From DASUPK01 sp036505735 (GTDB lineage: Bacteria > Actinomycetota > Thermoleophilia > Solirubrobacterales > 70-9), in the NCBI GenBank assembly GCA_036505735.1, contig DASXSZ010000188.1, positions 1-14,259 of the forward strand: 14,259 bases of DNA, written 5' to 3'. The notes under the pieces are model-generated. The model was not told where the DNA came from and searched no databases. It saw only the letters and a list, made by a program, of their open reading frames with translations. The translations under genes were made by a program, and so were the position numbers. Each line of letters starts with the position of its first letter. The stretch's first letter is position 1. Below are positions 7,173 to 13,421 of this stretch, in pieces.

Positions 7173-7811
7173 GGCCTGCTCGCGCTTCACGCCGATCACG
7201 CCGGCGCGGGAGCCGGTCATCCCGACGTCCGTGATGTGAGCGGTGCCCCCGGGAAGGACCCGGGAGTCGGCCGTGGGCACGTGAGTGTGCGTGCCCAGGA
7301 CGGCGGCGACGCGCCCGTCCAGGTGCCAGCCCATCGCCACCTTCTCGCTGGTGAGCTCGGCGTGGAAGTCGACGATGAACGCGTCGGCGGCTCCCGCCAG
7401 CGAGTCGAGCAGCTCGTCGATCGCGCTGAAGGGATTGCGCTCGACCTGGAGGTGCATCTGGCCGCTCAGGTTGATCACGGCCACGCGCATCCCGGCGGCC
7501 TCGGTGATCGTGTGCCCCCGCCCCGGATTAGACGGCGGGAAGTTGGCCGGGCGGATGATCCGGCGCTCGGAGTCCAGGTACGGGTAGACGTCGCGGTGGC
7601 GATAGGTGTGGTTGCCGAGAGTGATCACGTCGGCGCCCGCCTCGAAGATCTGCTCGGCGGTCTCCTTCGTGATCCCGACGCCGCCGGCCGAGTTCTCGCC
7701 GTTGACCACGACGAGGTCCGGCATCCGCTCGGCGCGCAGCTCGGGCATCGCCGCCGCCAGGCCCTGACGGCCGGGTTTGCCGACGACGTCCCCTATGAAG
7801 AGGAGGCGCAT
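7032..7811 (-). CDS. ymdB: YmdB-type metallophosphoesterase (TIGR00282 family)
   Basis: A 259-residue two-metal phosphodiesterase of the YmdB family; the Bacillus subtilis member hydrolyses cAMP-type 2',3'/3',5' cyclic nucleotides and influences biofilm choice. Visible ligands are D8 (IGDVVGKPGR), E39 and N40 (NGENSAGG), N67-H68 (LGNHTY), H150 (VDFHAE), H175 and H177 (GTHTHVPTAD). The closing blocks ITDVGMTGS and GVIGV are also present. Length and ligand spacing match the family. Start ATG 7811 begins on the first beta strand; a -10-like TACGCT lies 9 nt upstream and no Shine-Dalgarno sequence is seen. In many bacteria the gene follows rny (RNase Y); here it stands alone, divergent from an ABC exporter and convergent with the glycosyltransferase gene, whose end it overlaps by 141 bp. 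Confidence 0.93.
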   Translation of the reverse strand: MRLLFIGDVVGKPGRQGLAAAMPELRAERMPDLVVVNGENSAGGVGITKETAEQIFEAGADVITLGNHTYRHRDVYPYLDSERRIIRPANFPPSNPGRGHTITEAAGMRVAVINLSGQMHLQVERNPFSAIDELLDSLAGAADAFIVDFHAELTSEKVAMGWHLDGRVAAVLGTHTHVPTADSRVLPGGTAHITDVGMTGSRAGVIGVKREQALQAFKTQMPVRFDTADEDIWLMGVAVEIGDDGRARGIDQIIVPLAS

Positions 7812-7820
7812 CAGCGGCGG

Positions 7821-7826
7821 AGCGTA
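7821..7826 (-). promoter_or_regulatory. -10-like TACGCT of ymdB
   Basis: TACGCT on the minus strand ends 9 nt before the ymdB ATG (7811). With the usual 6-7 nt to the start site, the mRNA would have a leader of only 2-3 nt. It sits in a 34-bp divergent spacer. Confidence 0.35.
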
Positions 7827-7834
7827 GTGCACTA
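7825..7834. promoter_or_regulatory. Palindrome TAGTGCACTA between divergent promoters
   Basis: A perfect 10-bp palindrome in the 34-bp spacer between ymdB and the ABC exporter. It overlaps the inner ends of both proposed -10 hexamers (7821-7826 minus, 7833-7838 plus). A protein bound here could block both promoters. A 10-bp palindrome can occur by chance, so this is a candidate only. Confidence 0.3.
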
Positions 7835-7838
7835 GCTT
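7833..7838 (+). promoter_or_regulatory. -10-like TAGCTT of ABC exporter operon
   Basis: TAGCTT lies 7 nt before ATG 7846, the spacing expected if transcription begins at the A of the start codon. No Shine-Dalgarno sequence is present upstream, which fits a leaderless mRNA. Confidence 0.45.
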
Positions 7839-7845
7839 TCGCTCG

Positions 7846-8595
7846 ATGAGTGAGAAGCCTCCGCGGGCGCGCGCGCGCCGCGCCGCCCCCGTGCTCGAGG
7901 TGGACGGCCTCTCGAAGGCCTTTGGCGAGCGAACCGCGCTGCGGAAGGTGAGCCTCGATGTTCGCCGGGGAGAGCTGCTCGCTGTGCTCGGGCCGAACGG
8001 CGCAGGGAAGACGACGCTCCTCTCGATCCTGGCGGGCATCACCAGGCCGGACTCCGGCCGGATCAGCCGCTCCAACGGTGAGGTCGGCTGGGTCCCCCAG
8101 CAGGCCGGGCTCTACCGCCGGCTGACCGTGGAGGAGAACCTGCGGCTCTTCGCCCACATGGAGGGAGCGGGCGACGTCGACGCGACCGTCGAGCGGATGC
8201 TCGATCAGACGGGACTCGAGGAGCGGCGGGGCGACCAGGTCTCCTCGCTCTCGGGCGGCAACCAGCAGCGCATCAACATCGCGATCGGGCTGCTCGGCAA
8301 CCCCTCGATCCTGCTGCTCGATGAGCCCAGCGCCGGCCTCGACCCCAGCCAGCGGGTTCGCCTCTGGGAGTTCGTCTCGGGCCTCTCGGAAGGCGGGACG
8401 GCTGTGATCTACTCGACCCACCAGATCGAGGAGGCCAGCCACTACGGGGACCGGCTGGTCGTGCTCGCGGACGGTGAGACGATCTTCGACGGCGCCTTCG
8501 CGCAGCTCCGCCGCGCCGCCGGGCCTCGGCCCAAGGGAACGGCCGCGGATCCCGAGAACGACTTCGTCCGCTTCCTGCGGATGCAAGGCCACTGA
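7846..8595 (+). CDS. ABC transporter ATP-binding protein (exporter type)
   Basis: A 249-residue cytosolic ATPase that powers the membrane protein encoded next. Motifs in order: Walker A GPNGAGKTT (49-57), Q-loop in WVPQQAGLY (82-90), signature LSGGNQQR (135-142), Walker B ILLLDEPSAGLD (155-166), and switch histidine H192 in IYSTHQIEEA. The single-domain build and DEPSAGLD type match the CcmA/NatA/DrrA-like ABC-2 exporter class. The first 14 residues are a basic Arg/Ala-rich tail. The start is supported by a leaderless-type -10 box. Its TGA shares a base with the next ATG (TGATG), so the two subunits are coupled. The cargo is not evident. It stands upstream of heme genes, but a 64-bp gap with its own promoter separates them. 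Confidence 0.92.
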   Translation: MSEKPPRARARRAAPVLEVDGLSKAFGERTALRKVSLDVRRGELLAVLGPNGAGKTTLLSILAGITRPDSGRISRSNGEVGWVPQQAGLYRRLTVEENLRLFAHMEGAGDVDATVERMLDQTGLEERRGDQVSSLSGGNQQRINIAIGLLGNPSILLLDEPSAGLDPSQRVRLWEFVSGLSEGGTAVIYSTHQIEEASHYGDRLVVLADGETIFDGAFAQLRRAAGPRPKGTAADPENDFVRFLRMQGH

Positions 8596-9950
8596 TGCGC
8601 TGGCTCCTCGTCAAGGACCTGCAGATCCTGCGGCGCTCGCCGCTGCTCACCGGCTTGCTGATCGTCTATCCGATCGTGCTCGCGGTGCTGATCGGCCTCG
8701 CGATCTCGCGCAGCCCGGAGAAGCCGCGGGTGGCCTTTCTCAACCAGATCCCGAGCAGCGGGGGCCTCAACCTCGGCAGCACCGGAGGGTTCAGCCAGGA
8801 GGAGGCCCGACGCCAGCTCTGCGCCAAGATCGAGTGCGTCGACGCCTCGAGCCGTGCCGAGGTGGAGCGCAAGGTGAAGGACGGGGACGTGCTCGGCGGC
8901 CTGATCCTGCCGCCGGACTTCCTCAGCAAGCTGCAGGCCGAGCTCACCACCAGCGGCTCCGAGCCCGCCACCGTCGATGTGATCGTCAACCAGGACGACC
9001 CCCTGAAGGCGCAGCTCGTAGACGACCGGATCAGCTCGCTGCTCACCCAGGCCAACCTGCTGCTCTCAGGAAAGATCAGCGACGTCGCCGGCAACTACGA
9101 GAAGATCCTCGCGAACGGCGGGGAGTTCACGATCCCCTTCCTCGGCCAGACCGTTCGCATCCTCGGCCTGGGCAAGGCAGCGACCATCCTCAAGGCCATC
9201 GAAGCGAACCTGCCTCCCCCGCAGCGGAGGAAGGTGGCGCAGGTCGGCGACTTCGCCCGGCTGGCGCGCCAGAACCTCGCCCTCGCCGACCAGCTGCTCT
9301 CCTCGATCCGCCAGCCGATCGCGGTGCACAAGGATGTGATCGCTGGGAGCATCCCCCCGCTCGATACGTTCGCGGTGGCGGTGGCCGCCGCGGTCACCCT
9401 GCTGTTCGTCACGGTGCTGCTCGTCTCCGGCTCCCTGGCGCTCGAGCGGGAGGAGAACACCTTCACCCGGCTCACCCGCGGCTTGGTGAGCCGCACGGGC
9501 CTGCTGGTCGAGAAGGCCGCCCTCGGCACGGCCGCGGCCCTGGTGGTGACGCTCCTGCTGCTGGCCGCGATCACCCCCTTCGAGTCGATCGCCTGGAGCC
9601 GGATCTATCTGATCGTGCCGGCCATCCTGCTCGCCGGTACGGCCTCCTCGGCGCTCGGACTGGCGATCGGGGCCGCCGCGCGAGAGGTGCGGGCGAGCGC
9701 CCTGCTCGCCTTCGCGCTCGCCCTTCCCGTCGCGTTCATCTCCCTTGTCCCATCGGGGACGGTCGGCAAGGGGCTGCTCGACGTCATCCACGTGATCGCG
9801 GGGGCCTTCCCGTTCCGCCCGGCGCTCGACGCCCTCTCGGGAGCGCTCTCGGCGTCAGGCCCGGACCTCGGCCTCCCGCTGCTTCATCTAGCGCTGCTGA
9901 CGCTTGGGTACCTGGTGCTGGCACGTCTGGCCCTGAGGCGATTCGCCTAA
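8595..9950 (+). CDS. ABC-2 type exporter permease with large ectodomain
   Basis: A 451-residue membrane subunit with six predicted helices: 18-38, 258-281, 305-327, 336-362, 367-387 and 427-447. A large loop of about 215 residues lies between helix 1 and helix 2 and should be outside the membrane. This topology (one helix, ectodomain, five helices) matches the NatB/YhgE/ABC2_membrane_3 class, not CcmB or DrrB, which lack the loop. The loop contains the pair C76 and C81 (RQLCAKIECVDA), which could form a disulfide, and a block GDVLGGLILPPDFL typical of this family. It is coupled to the ATPase by TGATG. It is followed by a hairpin at 9953-9972, likely ending the operon. Cargo unknown: drugs, lipids or peptides are possible. 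Confidence 0.88.
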   Translation: MRWLLVKDLQILRRSPLLTGLLIVYPIVLAVLIGLAISRSPEKPRVAFLNQIPSSGGLNLGSTGGFSQEEARRQLCAKIECVDASSRAEVERKVKDGDVLGGLILPPDFLSKLQAELTTSGSEPATVDVIVNQDDPLKAQLVDDRISSLLTQANLLLSGKISDVAGNYEKILANGGEFTIPFLGQTVRILGLGKAATILKAIEANLPPPQRRKVAQVGDFARLARQNLALADQLLSSIRQPIAVHKDVIAGSIPPLDTFAVAVAAAVTLLFVTVLLVSGSLALEREENTFTRLTRGLVSRTGLLVEKAALGTAAALVVTLLLLAAITPFESIAWSRIYLIVPAILLAGTASSALGLAIGAAAREVRASALLAFALALPVAFISLVPSGTVGKGLLDVIHVIAGAFPFRPALDALSGALSASGPDLGLPLLHLALLTLGYLVLARLALRRFA

Positions 9951-9952
9951 GC

Positions 9953-9972
9953 GTCCGTCGCGGCGACAGGAC
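9953..9972 (+). terminator. Hairpin after ABC permease gene
   Basis: GTCCGTCG-CGG-CGAC(A)GGAC can fold into an 8-bp stem with one bulged A and a 3-nt loop, 2 nt after the permease stop. No T-tract follows, so it would be a weak or tail-less terminator separating the exporter from hemB. Confidence 0.35.
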
Positions 9973-9979
9973 TCGCCCG

Positions 9980-9991
9980 CCAGCCGGCTGG
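9980..9991. promoter_or_regulatory. 12-bp palindrome over hemB -35 region
   Basis: CCAGCCGGCTGG is a perfect palindrome whose first half coincides with where the -35 of the hemB promoter should lie (17 bp before TAGAAT). No TTGACA-like hexamer is present, so an activator or repressor site replacing it is conceivable. It could instead be part of a terminator with the preceding hairpin. Confidence 0.3.
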
Positions 9992-10001
9992 GGCACGGGC
10001 C

Positions 10002-10007
10002 TAGAAT
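10002..10007 (+). promoter_or_regulatory. -10 box TAGAAT of the hem operon
   Basis: TAGAAT (five of six consensus bases) ends 7 nt before the GTG of hemB. The start site would coincide with the G of GTG, giving a leaderless mRNA; there is no Shine-Dalgarno sequence. It would serve hemB, the ahbAB-like gene and hemL, which overlap each other. Confidence 0.55.
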
Positions 10008-10014
10008 CAGGACC

Positions 10015-11004
10015 GTGAGCTTTCCGGCCACACGTCTCCGCCGCCTGCGCCGCACCGAGCCGCTTCGAGACCTCGTCCGCGAGACCGACCTGACCGCCGA
10101 GCACCTCGTGCAGCCGCTCTTCATCACCGCCGGCGAGGGCGTGCGCGATCCGATCGAGACCATGCCCGGCATGGAGCGCCTCTCGATCTCGGAGGCCGTG
10201 GCCGAGGTGACCGAGATCGCGGCAGCCGGCATCAGGGCCGTGATCCTGTTCGGGATCCCGGCGAGCAAGGATGACGTCGGCAGCGAGGCCTACGACGACG
10301 AGGGCGTGGTCCAGATGGCGGTCCGGGCCCTGAAGGAGGCGCACCCTGAGGTCGTGGTGATCACCGACGTCTGTCTCTGCGAGTACACCTCCCACGGGCA
10401 CTGCGGCATCGTGCGCGAGGGCGAGGTCGACAACGACCTGACGCTGGAGCTGCTCGCCAAGACCGCGATCTCGCACGCGGCGGCGGGGGCCGATGCGGTC
10501 GCGCCGAGCGACATGATGGACGGCCGGGTGGGAGCGATCCGCGGTCAGCTCGATGAGGAGGGCCACTCCTCGGTCCCGATCGTCGCCTACAGCGCCAAGT
10601 ACGCGTCCGCCTTCTACGGTCCCTTCCGGGAGGCTGCCGACTCGACCCCCGAGTTCGGGGACCGCCGGGGCTATCAGATGAATCCCGCCAACGCCGACGA
10701 GGCGGTGCGCGAGGCCAAGCTCGATCTCGAGGAGGGGGCGGACGTGGTGATGGTGAAGCCGGCCCTTCCCTACCTCGACGTGATCCGTCGCGTCAAGGAC
10801 GCGACCGGAGCACCGGTCGCGGCGTACCACGTCGGCGGCGAGTACTCGATGCTCAAGGCCGCCGCCGCCAACGGCTGGATCGACGAGCGAGCCGCCGCCA
10901 TGGAGTCACTGACCTCCATCCGTCGAGCCGGGGCCGACATGATCATCACCTACTTCGCCAAGGACGCTGCCGCCTGGCTCTCCGCGGAGGCCGCCCGCCG
11001 GTGA
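10015..11004 (+). CDS. hemB: Porphobilinogen synthase (ALA dehydratase)
   Basis: A 329-residue cytosolic enzyme that condenses two 5-aminolevulinates into porphobilinogen, the second shared step of tetrapyrrole synthesis. The two Schiff-base lysines are visible: K195 in AYSAKYASAFYGPF and K248 in VMVKPALPYLD. The metal site DVCLCEYTSHGHCG has C120, C122 and C130, the three-cysteine zinc type rather than the Asp-rich magnesium type. AVAPSDMMDGRVGAIR and GRRGYQMNPAN-like blocks are intact. Length is normal. GTG 10015 is chosen because the family N-terminus (RLRRLRRTEPLRDLVRET) begins just after it and a TAGAAT box sits 7 nt upstream. Its TGA overlaps the next GTG (GTGA), so the next gene is translationally coupled. 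Confidence 0.96.
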   Translation: MSFPATRLRRLRRTEPLRDLVRETDLTAEHLVQPLFITAGEGVRDPIETMPGMERLSISEAVAEVTEIAAAGIRAVILFGIPASKDDVGSEAYDDEGVVQMAVRALKEAHPEVVVITDVCLCEYTSHGHCGIVREGEVDNDLTLELLAKTAISHAAAGADAVAPSDMMDGRVGAIRGQLDEEGHSSVPIVAYSAKYASAFYGPFREAADSTPEFGDRRGYQMNPANADEAVREAKLDLEEGADVVMVKPALPYLDVIRRVKDATGAPVAAYHVGGEYSMLKAAAANGWIDERAAAMESLTSIRRAGADMIITYFAKDAAAWLSAEAARR

Positions 11005-12104
11005 ACAAACCCGCGGACGGGATCACCGCGGCGAGGGCCAAGCCGAAGCTTCGCTCTCGGCGCGGCGGCTCGGCGGTCCCGCTCGACGACACCGACAAGC
11101 GGCTGATGAACCTGCTCCAGTCGAGCTATCCGCTCGACCCGGAGCCCTTCGAGCTGATCGCCTCCGAGGCCCAGCTCGACCCCGGCGAGGTCAAGACCCG
11201 CACCCAGCGCCTGCTCGACGAGCGAATCATCCGCGAGATCACGCCGATCTTCGATACGCGGGCGCTCGGTTACAGCTCGATGCTGGTCGCGGCCAAGGTG
11301 GACGCCGAGAACCCGCATCGCGCGGCCCGGATGATCAACTCTCACCCCGGCGTCTCCCACAACTACCTGCGCACGCACGAGTTCAACCTCTGGTTCACGA
11401 TCGCCACCCCGCCTGACTCGGGGCTCGGACTGGATGGAACGCTCGAGGTCATACAGCGCCTGACGGGCGCAGAGTCGATCCGTCAGCTGCCCACGCTCCA
11501 GCTCTTCAAGATCAACATGAACCTCGAGATGGAGGGCGGCACCGAGGAGCTGGCCGCCGCCGTCGAGGCGACGCCGCCTCGCGAGCTCGAGCGCCAGCCC
11601 TATGACGAGACCGACGTCGCGGTGATACGCGCCCTTCAGGGCCCGATGGAGGTGACGGACCGCCCCTACGACGCCGCCGCCGCGGAGGTCGGAATGGACA
11701 CGTACGAGTTCCTCCGCCACCTCGCCGGGATGGTCGACCGCAAGCTGCTGCGGCGCGTCGCCGCGATCCTCTACCACCGCCGGGCGGGCTTCTCGGCCAA
11801 CGGCATGGGCGTCTGGCGCGTGCCTGAGGACCGGATCCTCGATGTCGGCGCCCGCATGGCCGCGGTCCGCGGCATCTCCCACTGCTACCAGCGCCCAACC
11901 TACGAGGACTGGCCCTACAGCGTCTTCACCATGGCGCACGGGCGCTCCAAGGAGGAGTGCGACGCGATCCTCGACGGGATCGCGGATCAGCACGACCTGC
12001 ACGGCGACGATCGCGCGGTGCTCTACTCGTCGACCGAGTTCAAGAAGGTCCGCCTCCACTACTTCACCGACGACTACGCCCGCTGGGAGGCTGAGCACTC
12101 ATAA
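11001..12104 (+). CDS. ahbAB: Fused AhbA-AhbB siroheme decarboxylase-like protein
   Basis: A 367-residue protein made of two tandem Lrp/AsnC-type halves. Half one (about 28-175) has an HTH-like segment, LDDTDKRLMNLLQSSYPLDPEPFELIA, then a ligand-binding fold with GYSSMLVAAKV and HPGVSHNYLRTHEFNLWFT. Half two (about 203-356) repeats the plan with DVAVIRALQGPMEVTDRPY, FSANGMGVWRVP and ISHCYQRPTYEDWPYSVFTMAHG. These are marks of AhbA/AhbB and NirD/L/G/H, which decarboxylate siroheme to 12,18-didecarboxysiroheme for alternative heme or heme d1 synthesis; usually they are two chains. H120 and H294 sit at equivalent places and may bind heme or act in catalysis. Many databases would call it an Lrp/AsnC regulator. 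The GTGA overlap with hemB and its place before hemL argue for a tetrapyrrole role, either enzyme or heme-responsive regulator. Confidence 0.85.
   Translation: MNKPADGITAARAKPKLRSRRGGSAVPLDDTDKRLMNLLQSSYPLDPEPFELIASEAQLDPGEVKTRTQRLLDERIIREITPIFDTRALGYSSMLVAAKVDAENPHRAARMINSHPGVSHNYLRTHEFNLWFTIATPPDSGLGLDGTLEVIQRLTGAESIRQLPTLQLFKINMNLEMEGGTEELAAAVEATPPRELERQPYDETDVAVIRALQGPMEVTDRPYDAAAAEVGMDTYEFLRHLAGMVDRKLLRRVAAILYHRRAGFSANGMGVWRVPEDRILDVGARMAAVRGISHCYQRPTYEDWPYSVFTMAHGRSKEECDAILDGIADQHDLHGDDRAVLYSSTEFKKVRLHYFTDDYARWEAEHS
12085..12090 (+). promoter_or_regulatory. Ribosome binding site deciding the hemL start
   Basis: GGGAGG lies 10 nt before the ATA at 12101. A second purine run, GGAGGAG (12112-12118), abuts CTG 12119 with no spacing and encodes the conserved Glu-Glu, so it cannot serve that CTG. 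The first site therefore favours initiation at ATA. Confidence 0.45.
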
Positions 12105-13369
12105 GCCGGTCGGAGGAGCTGTACCGGCAAGCGCTCGAGGTCCTGCCCGGAGGGGTCAATTCCCCGGTCCGGGCGATGCGGCAGATCGGGCGCAATCCGA
12201 TCTTCATCGAGCGGGGGGAGGGTCCCTACATCTGGGACGTCGACGGCCACCGCTACGTCGACTGGGTTTCCTCCTGGGGACCGCTGATCCTCGGGCACGC
12301 AGACCAGCTCGTGGTCGAGGCCGTCCGCAAAGCCGCCGGCCGCGGGACGAGCTACGGGGCGCCGACCGAGGGGGAGGTCGAGCTGGCCACCGAGCTGACG
12401 GAGCGCTTCGGGAGCGTCGAGATGGTCCGGATGACGAGCTCGGGGACCGAGGCGAGCATGTCCGCGCTTCGCCTGGCACGAGCCGCCACCGGGCGGAGCG
12501 GGATCGTCAAGTTCGCCGGCGCCTATCACGGCCACGTCGACGGTCTGCTGGCCGAGGCCGGGTCCGGACTGGCGACGGCGGGGGTGCCCGCCAGCCCGGG
12601 AGTGACCGAGGCCCAGGCATCCGACACCGTGATCGTCCCCTGGAACGATGAGGAGGCGGCCGTCGACGCGATCGCGACCCGCCGGCCGGCCGCGGTGATC
12701 GCCGAGCCTATCCCCGCCAACATGGGCGTCGTCCCGCCCGATCCGGGGTTCTTGGAGCGGATTCGCGACGCGACCGCCGAGGCGGGGGCGCTGCTGATCC
12801 TCGACGAGGTGATCACCGGCTTTCGGGTGGCGAGGGGCGGCGCCCAGGAGCTGCTCGGCGTCGATGCCGACCTGACGCTGATGGGCAAGGTGCTCGGCGG
12901 AGGTCTCCCCGCGGCCGCGTTCGGGGGCTCGCGCGAGCTGATGGAGCAGGTCGCCCCGGCGGGTGACGTCTACCAGGCGGGGACGCTCTCCGGCAACCCC
13001 CTGGCGGTCGCGGCCGGACTCGCCACGCTGCGGAAGCTCGACAGGGCCGCATACGCTGGCCTGGCGGCCATCACCGACAAGCTGGCCGACGGGCTGCGGG
13101 CCTCGGCCGGCGACCGCCCGGTCCAGGTGAGCAGCGTGCCCGGGCTGGTGACCGTCTTCTTCAGCGCCGAGCCCGTCCGTGACTTCGCCCGCGCGAACGC
13201 CTCCGACACCGCGGCGTACGGCCGCTTCTGCCGGGCCCTGCTGGAGCGGGGCGTCTATCCGCCCGCCTCCCAGTTCGAGGCCTGGTTCCCCTCGCTTGCC
13301 CACGACGATCAGGCCATCGCGGAGACCGTCGAGGCGGCGAGTGAGGCGTTCCGGCAGGCCACCTCCTGA
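12101..13369 (+). CDS. hemL: Glutamate-1-semialdehyde 2,1-aminomutase, start codon apparently ATA
   Basis: A PLP enzyme, 422 residues from ATA, that turns glutamate-1-semialdehyde into 5-aminolevulinate, the first tetrapyrrole precursor of the C5 route. Visible: N-terminal SRSEELYRQALEVLPGGVNSPVRA with the substrate-binding Ser/Arg (S21, R24), WGPLILGH, TSSGTEASMSALRLAR, AYHGHVDG, the gating-loop region around 154-168, LILDEVITGFR with D235, and the PLP lysine K263 in LMGKVLGGGLP. No ATG, GTG or TTG lies between the in-frame stop at 12092-12094 and ATG 12176; starting there would remove the conserved first 25 residues. ATA 12101 sits exactly where homologues have Met (then SRSEELY), overlaps the upstream TAA as ATAA, and has GGGAGG 10 nt before it. 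CTG 12119 is the weaker alternative. Confidence 0.93.
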   Translation: MSRSEELYRQALEVLPGGVNSPVRAMRQIGRNPIFIERGEGPYIWDVDGHRYVDWVSSWGPLILGHADQLVVEAVRKAAGRGTSYGAPTEGEVELATELTERFGSVEMVRMTSSGTEASMSALRLARAATGRSGIVKFAGAYHGHVDGLLAEAGSGLATAGVPASPGVTEAQASDTVIVPWNDEEAAVDAIATRRPAAVIAEPIPANMGVVPPDPGFLERIRDATAEAGALLILDEVITGFRVARGGAQELLGVDADLTLMGKVLGGGLPAAAFGGSRELMEQVAPAGDVYQAGTLSGNPLAVAAGLATLRKLDRAAYAGLAAITDKLADGLRASAGDRPVQVSSVPGLVTVFFSAEPVRDFARANASDTAAYGRFCRALLERGVYPPASQFEAWFPSLAHDDQAIAETVEAASEAFRQATS

Positions 13370-13404
13370 GCCTGATCGGGATCCCCCGGACGTCGGACAG
13401 GCCC

Positions 13405-13410
13405 TAATCT
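13405..13410 (+). promoter_or_regulatory. -10-like TAATCT before the prenyl-synthase-like gene
   Basis: TAATCT lies 11 nt before ATG 13422 in the 52-bp gap after hemL, giving a predicted leader of about 4-5 nt. No -35 match is seen. If real, it would let this gene and qcrA be transcribed apart from the hem genes. Confidence 0.35.
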
Positions 13411-13421
13411 CGCTGTTCCGC

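Noticed and set aside
7846..9950. Ccm-type (CcmA-CcmB) cytochrome c maturation heme exporter
   Set aside because: The permease has a large ectodomain between helices 1 and 2, unlike CcmB, and no other ccm gene is nearby.
11001..12104. Simple Lrp/AsnC transcription regulator
   Set aside because: The two-half build and the AhbA/AhbB-specific blocks (GVSHNYLR, ISHCYQRPTYEDWPY, FSANGMGVWRVP) fit the siroheme decarboxylase family better; a regulatory role is kept only as an alternative.
12176..13369. hemL starting at ATG 12176
   Set aside because: It is the first canonical start codon, but it would remove the conserved GGVNSPVRA region with substrate-binding residues, and no ribosome binding site lies at proper distance.
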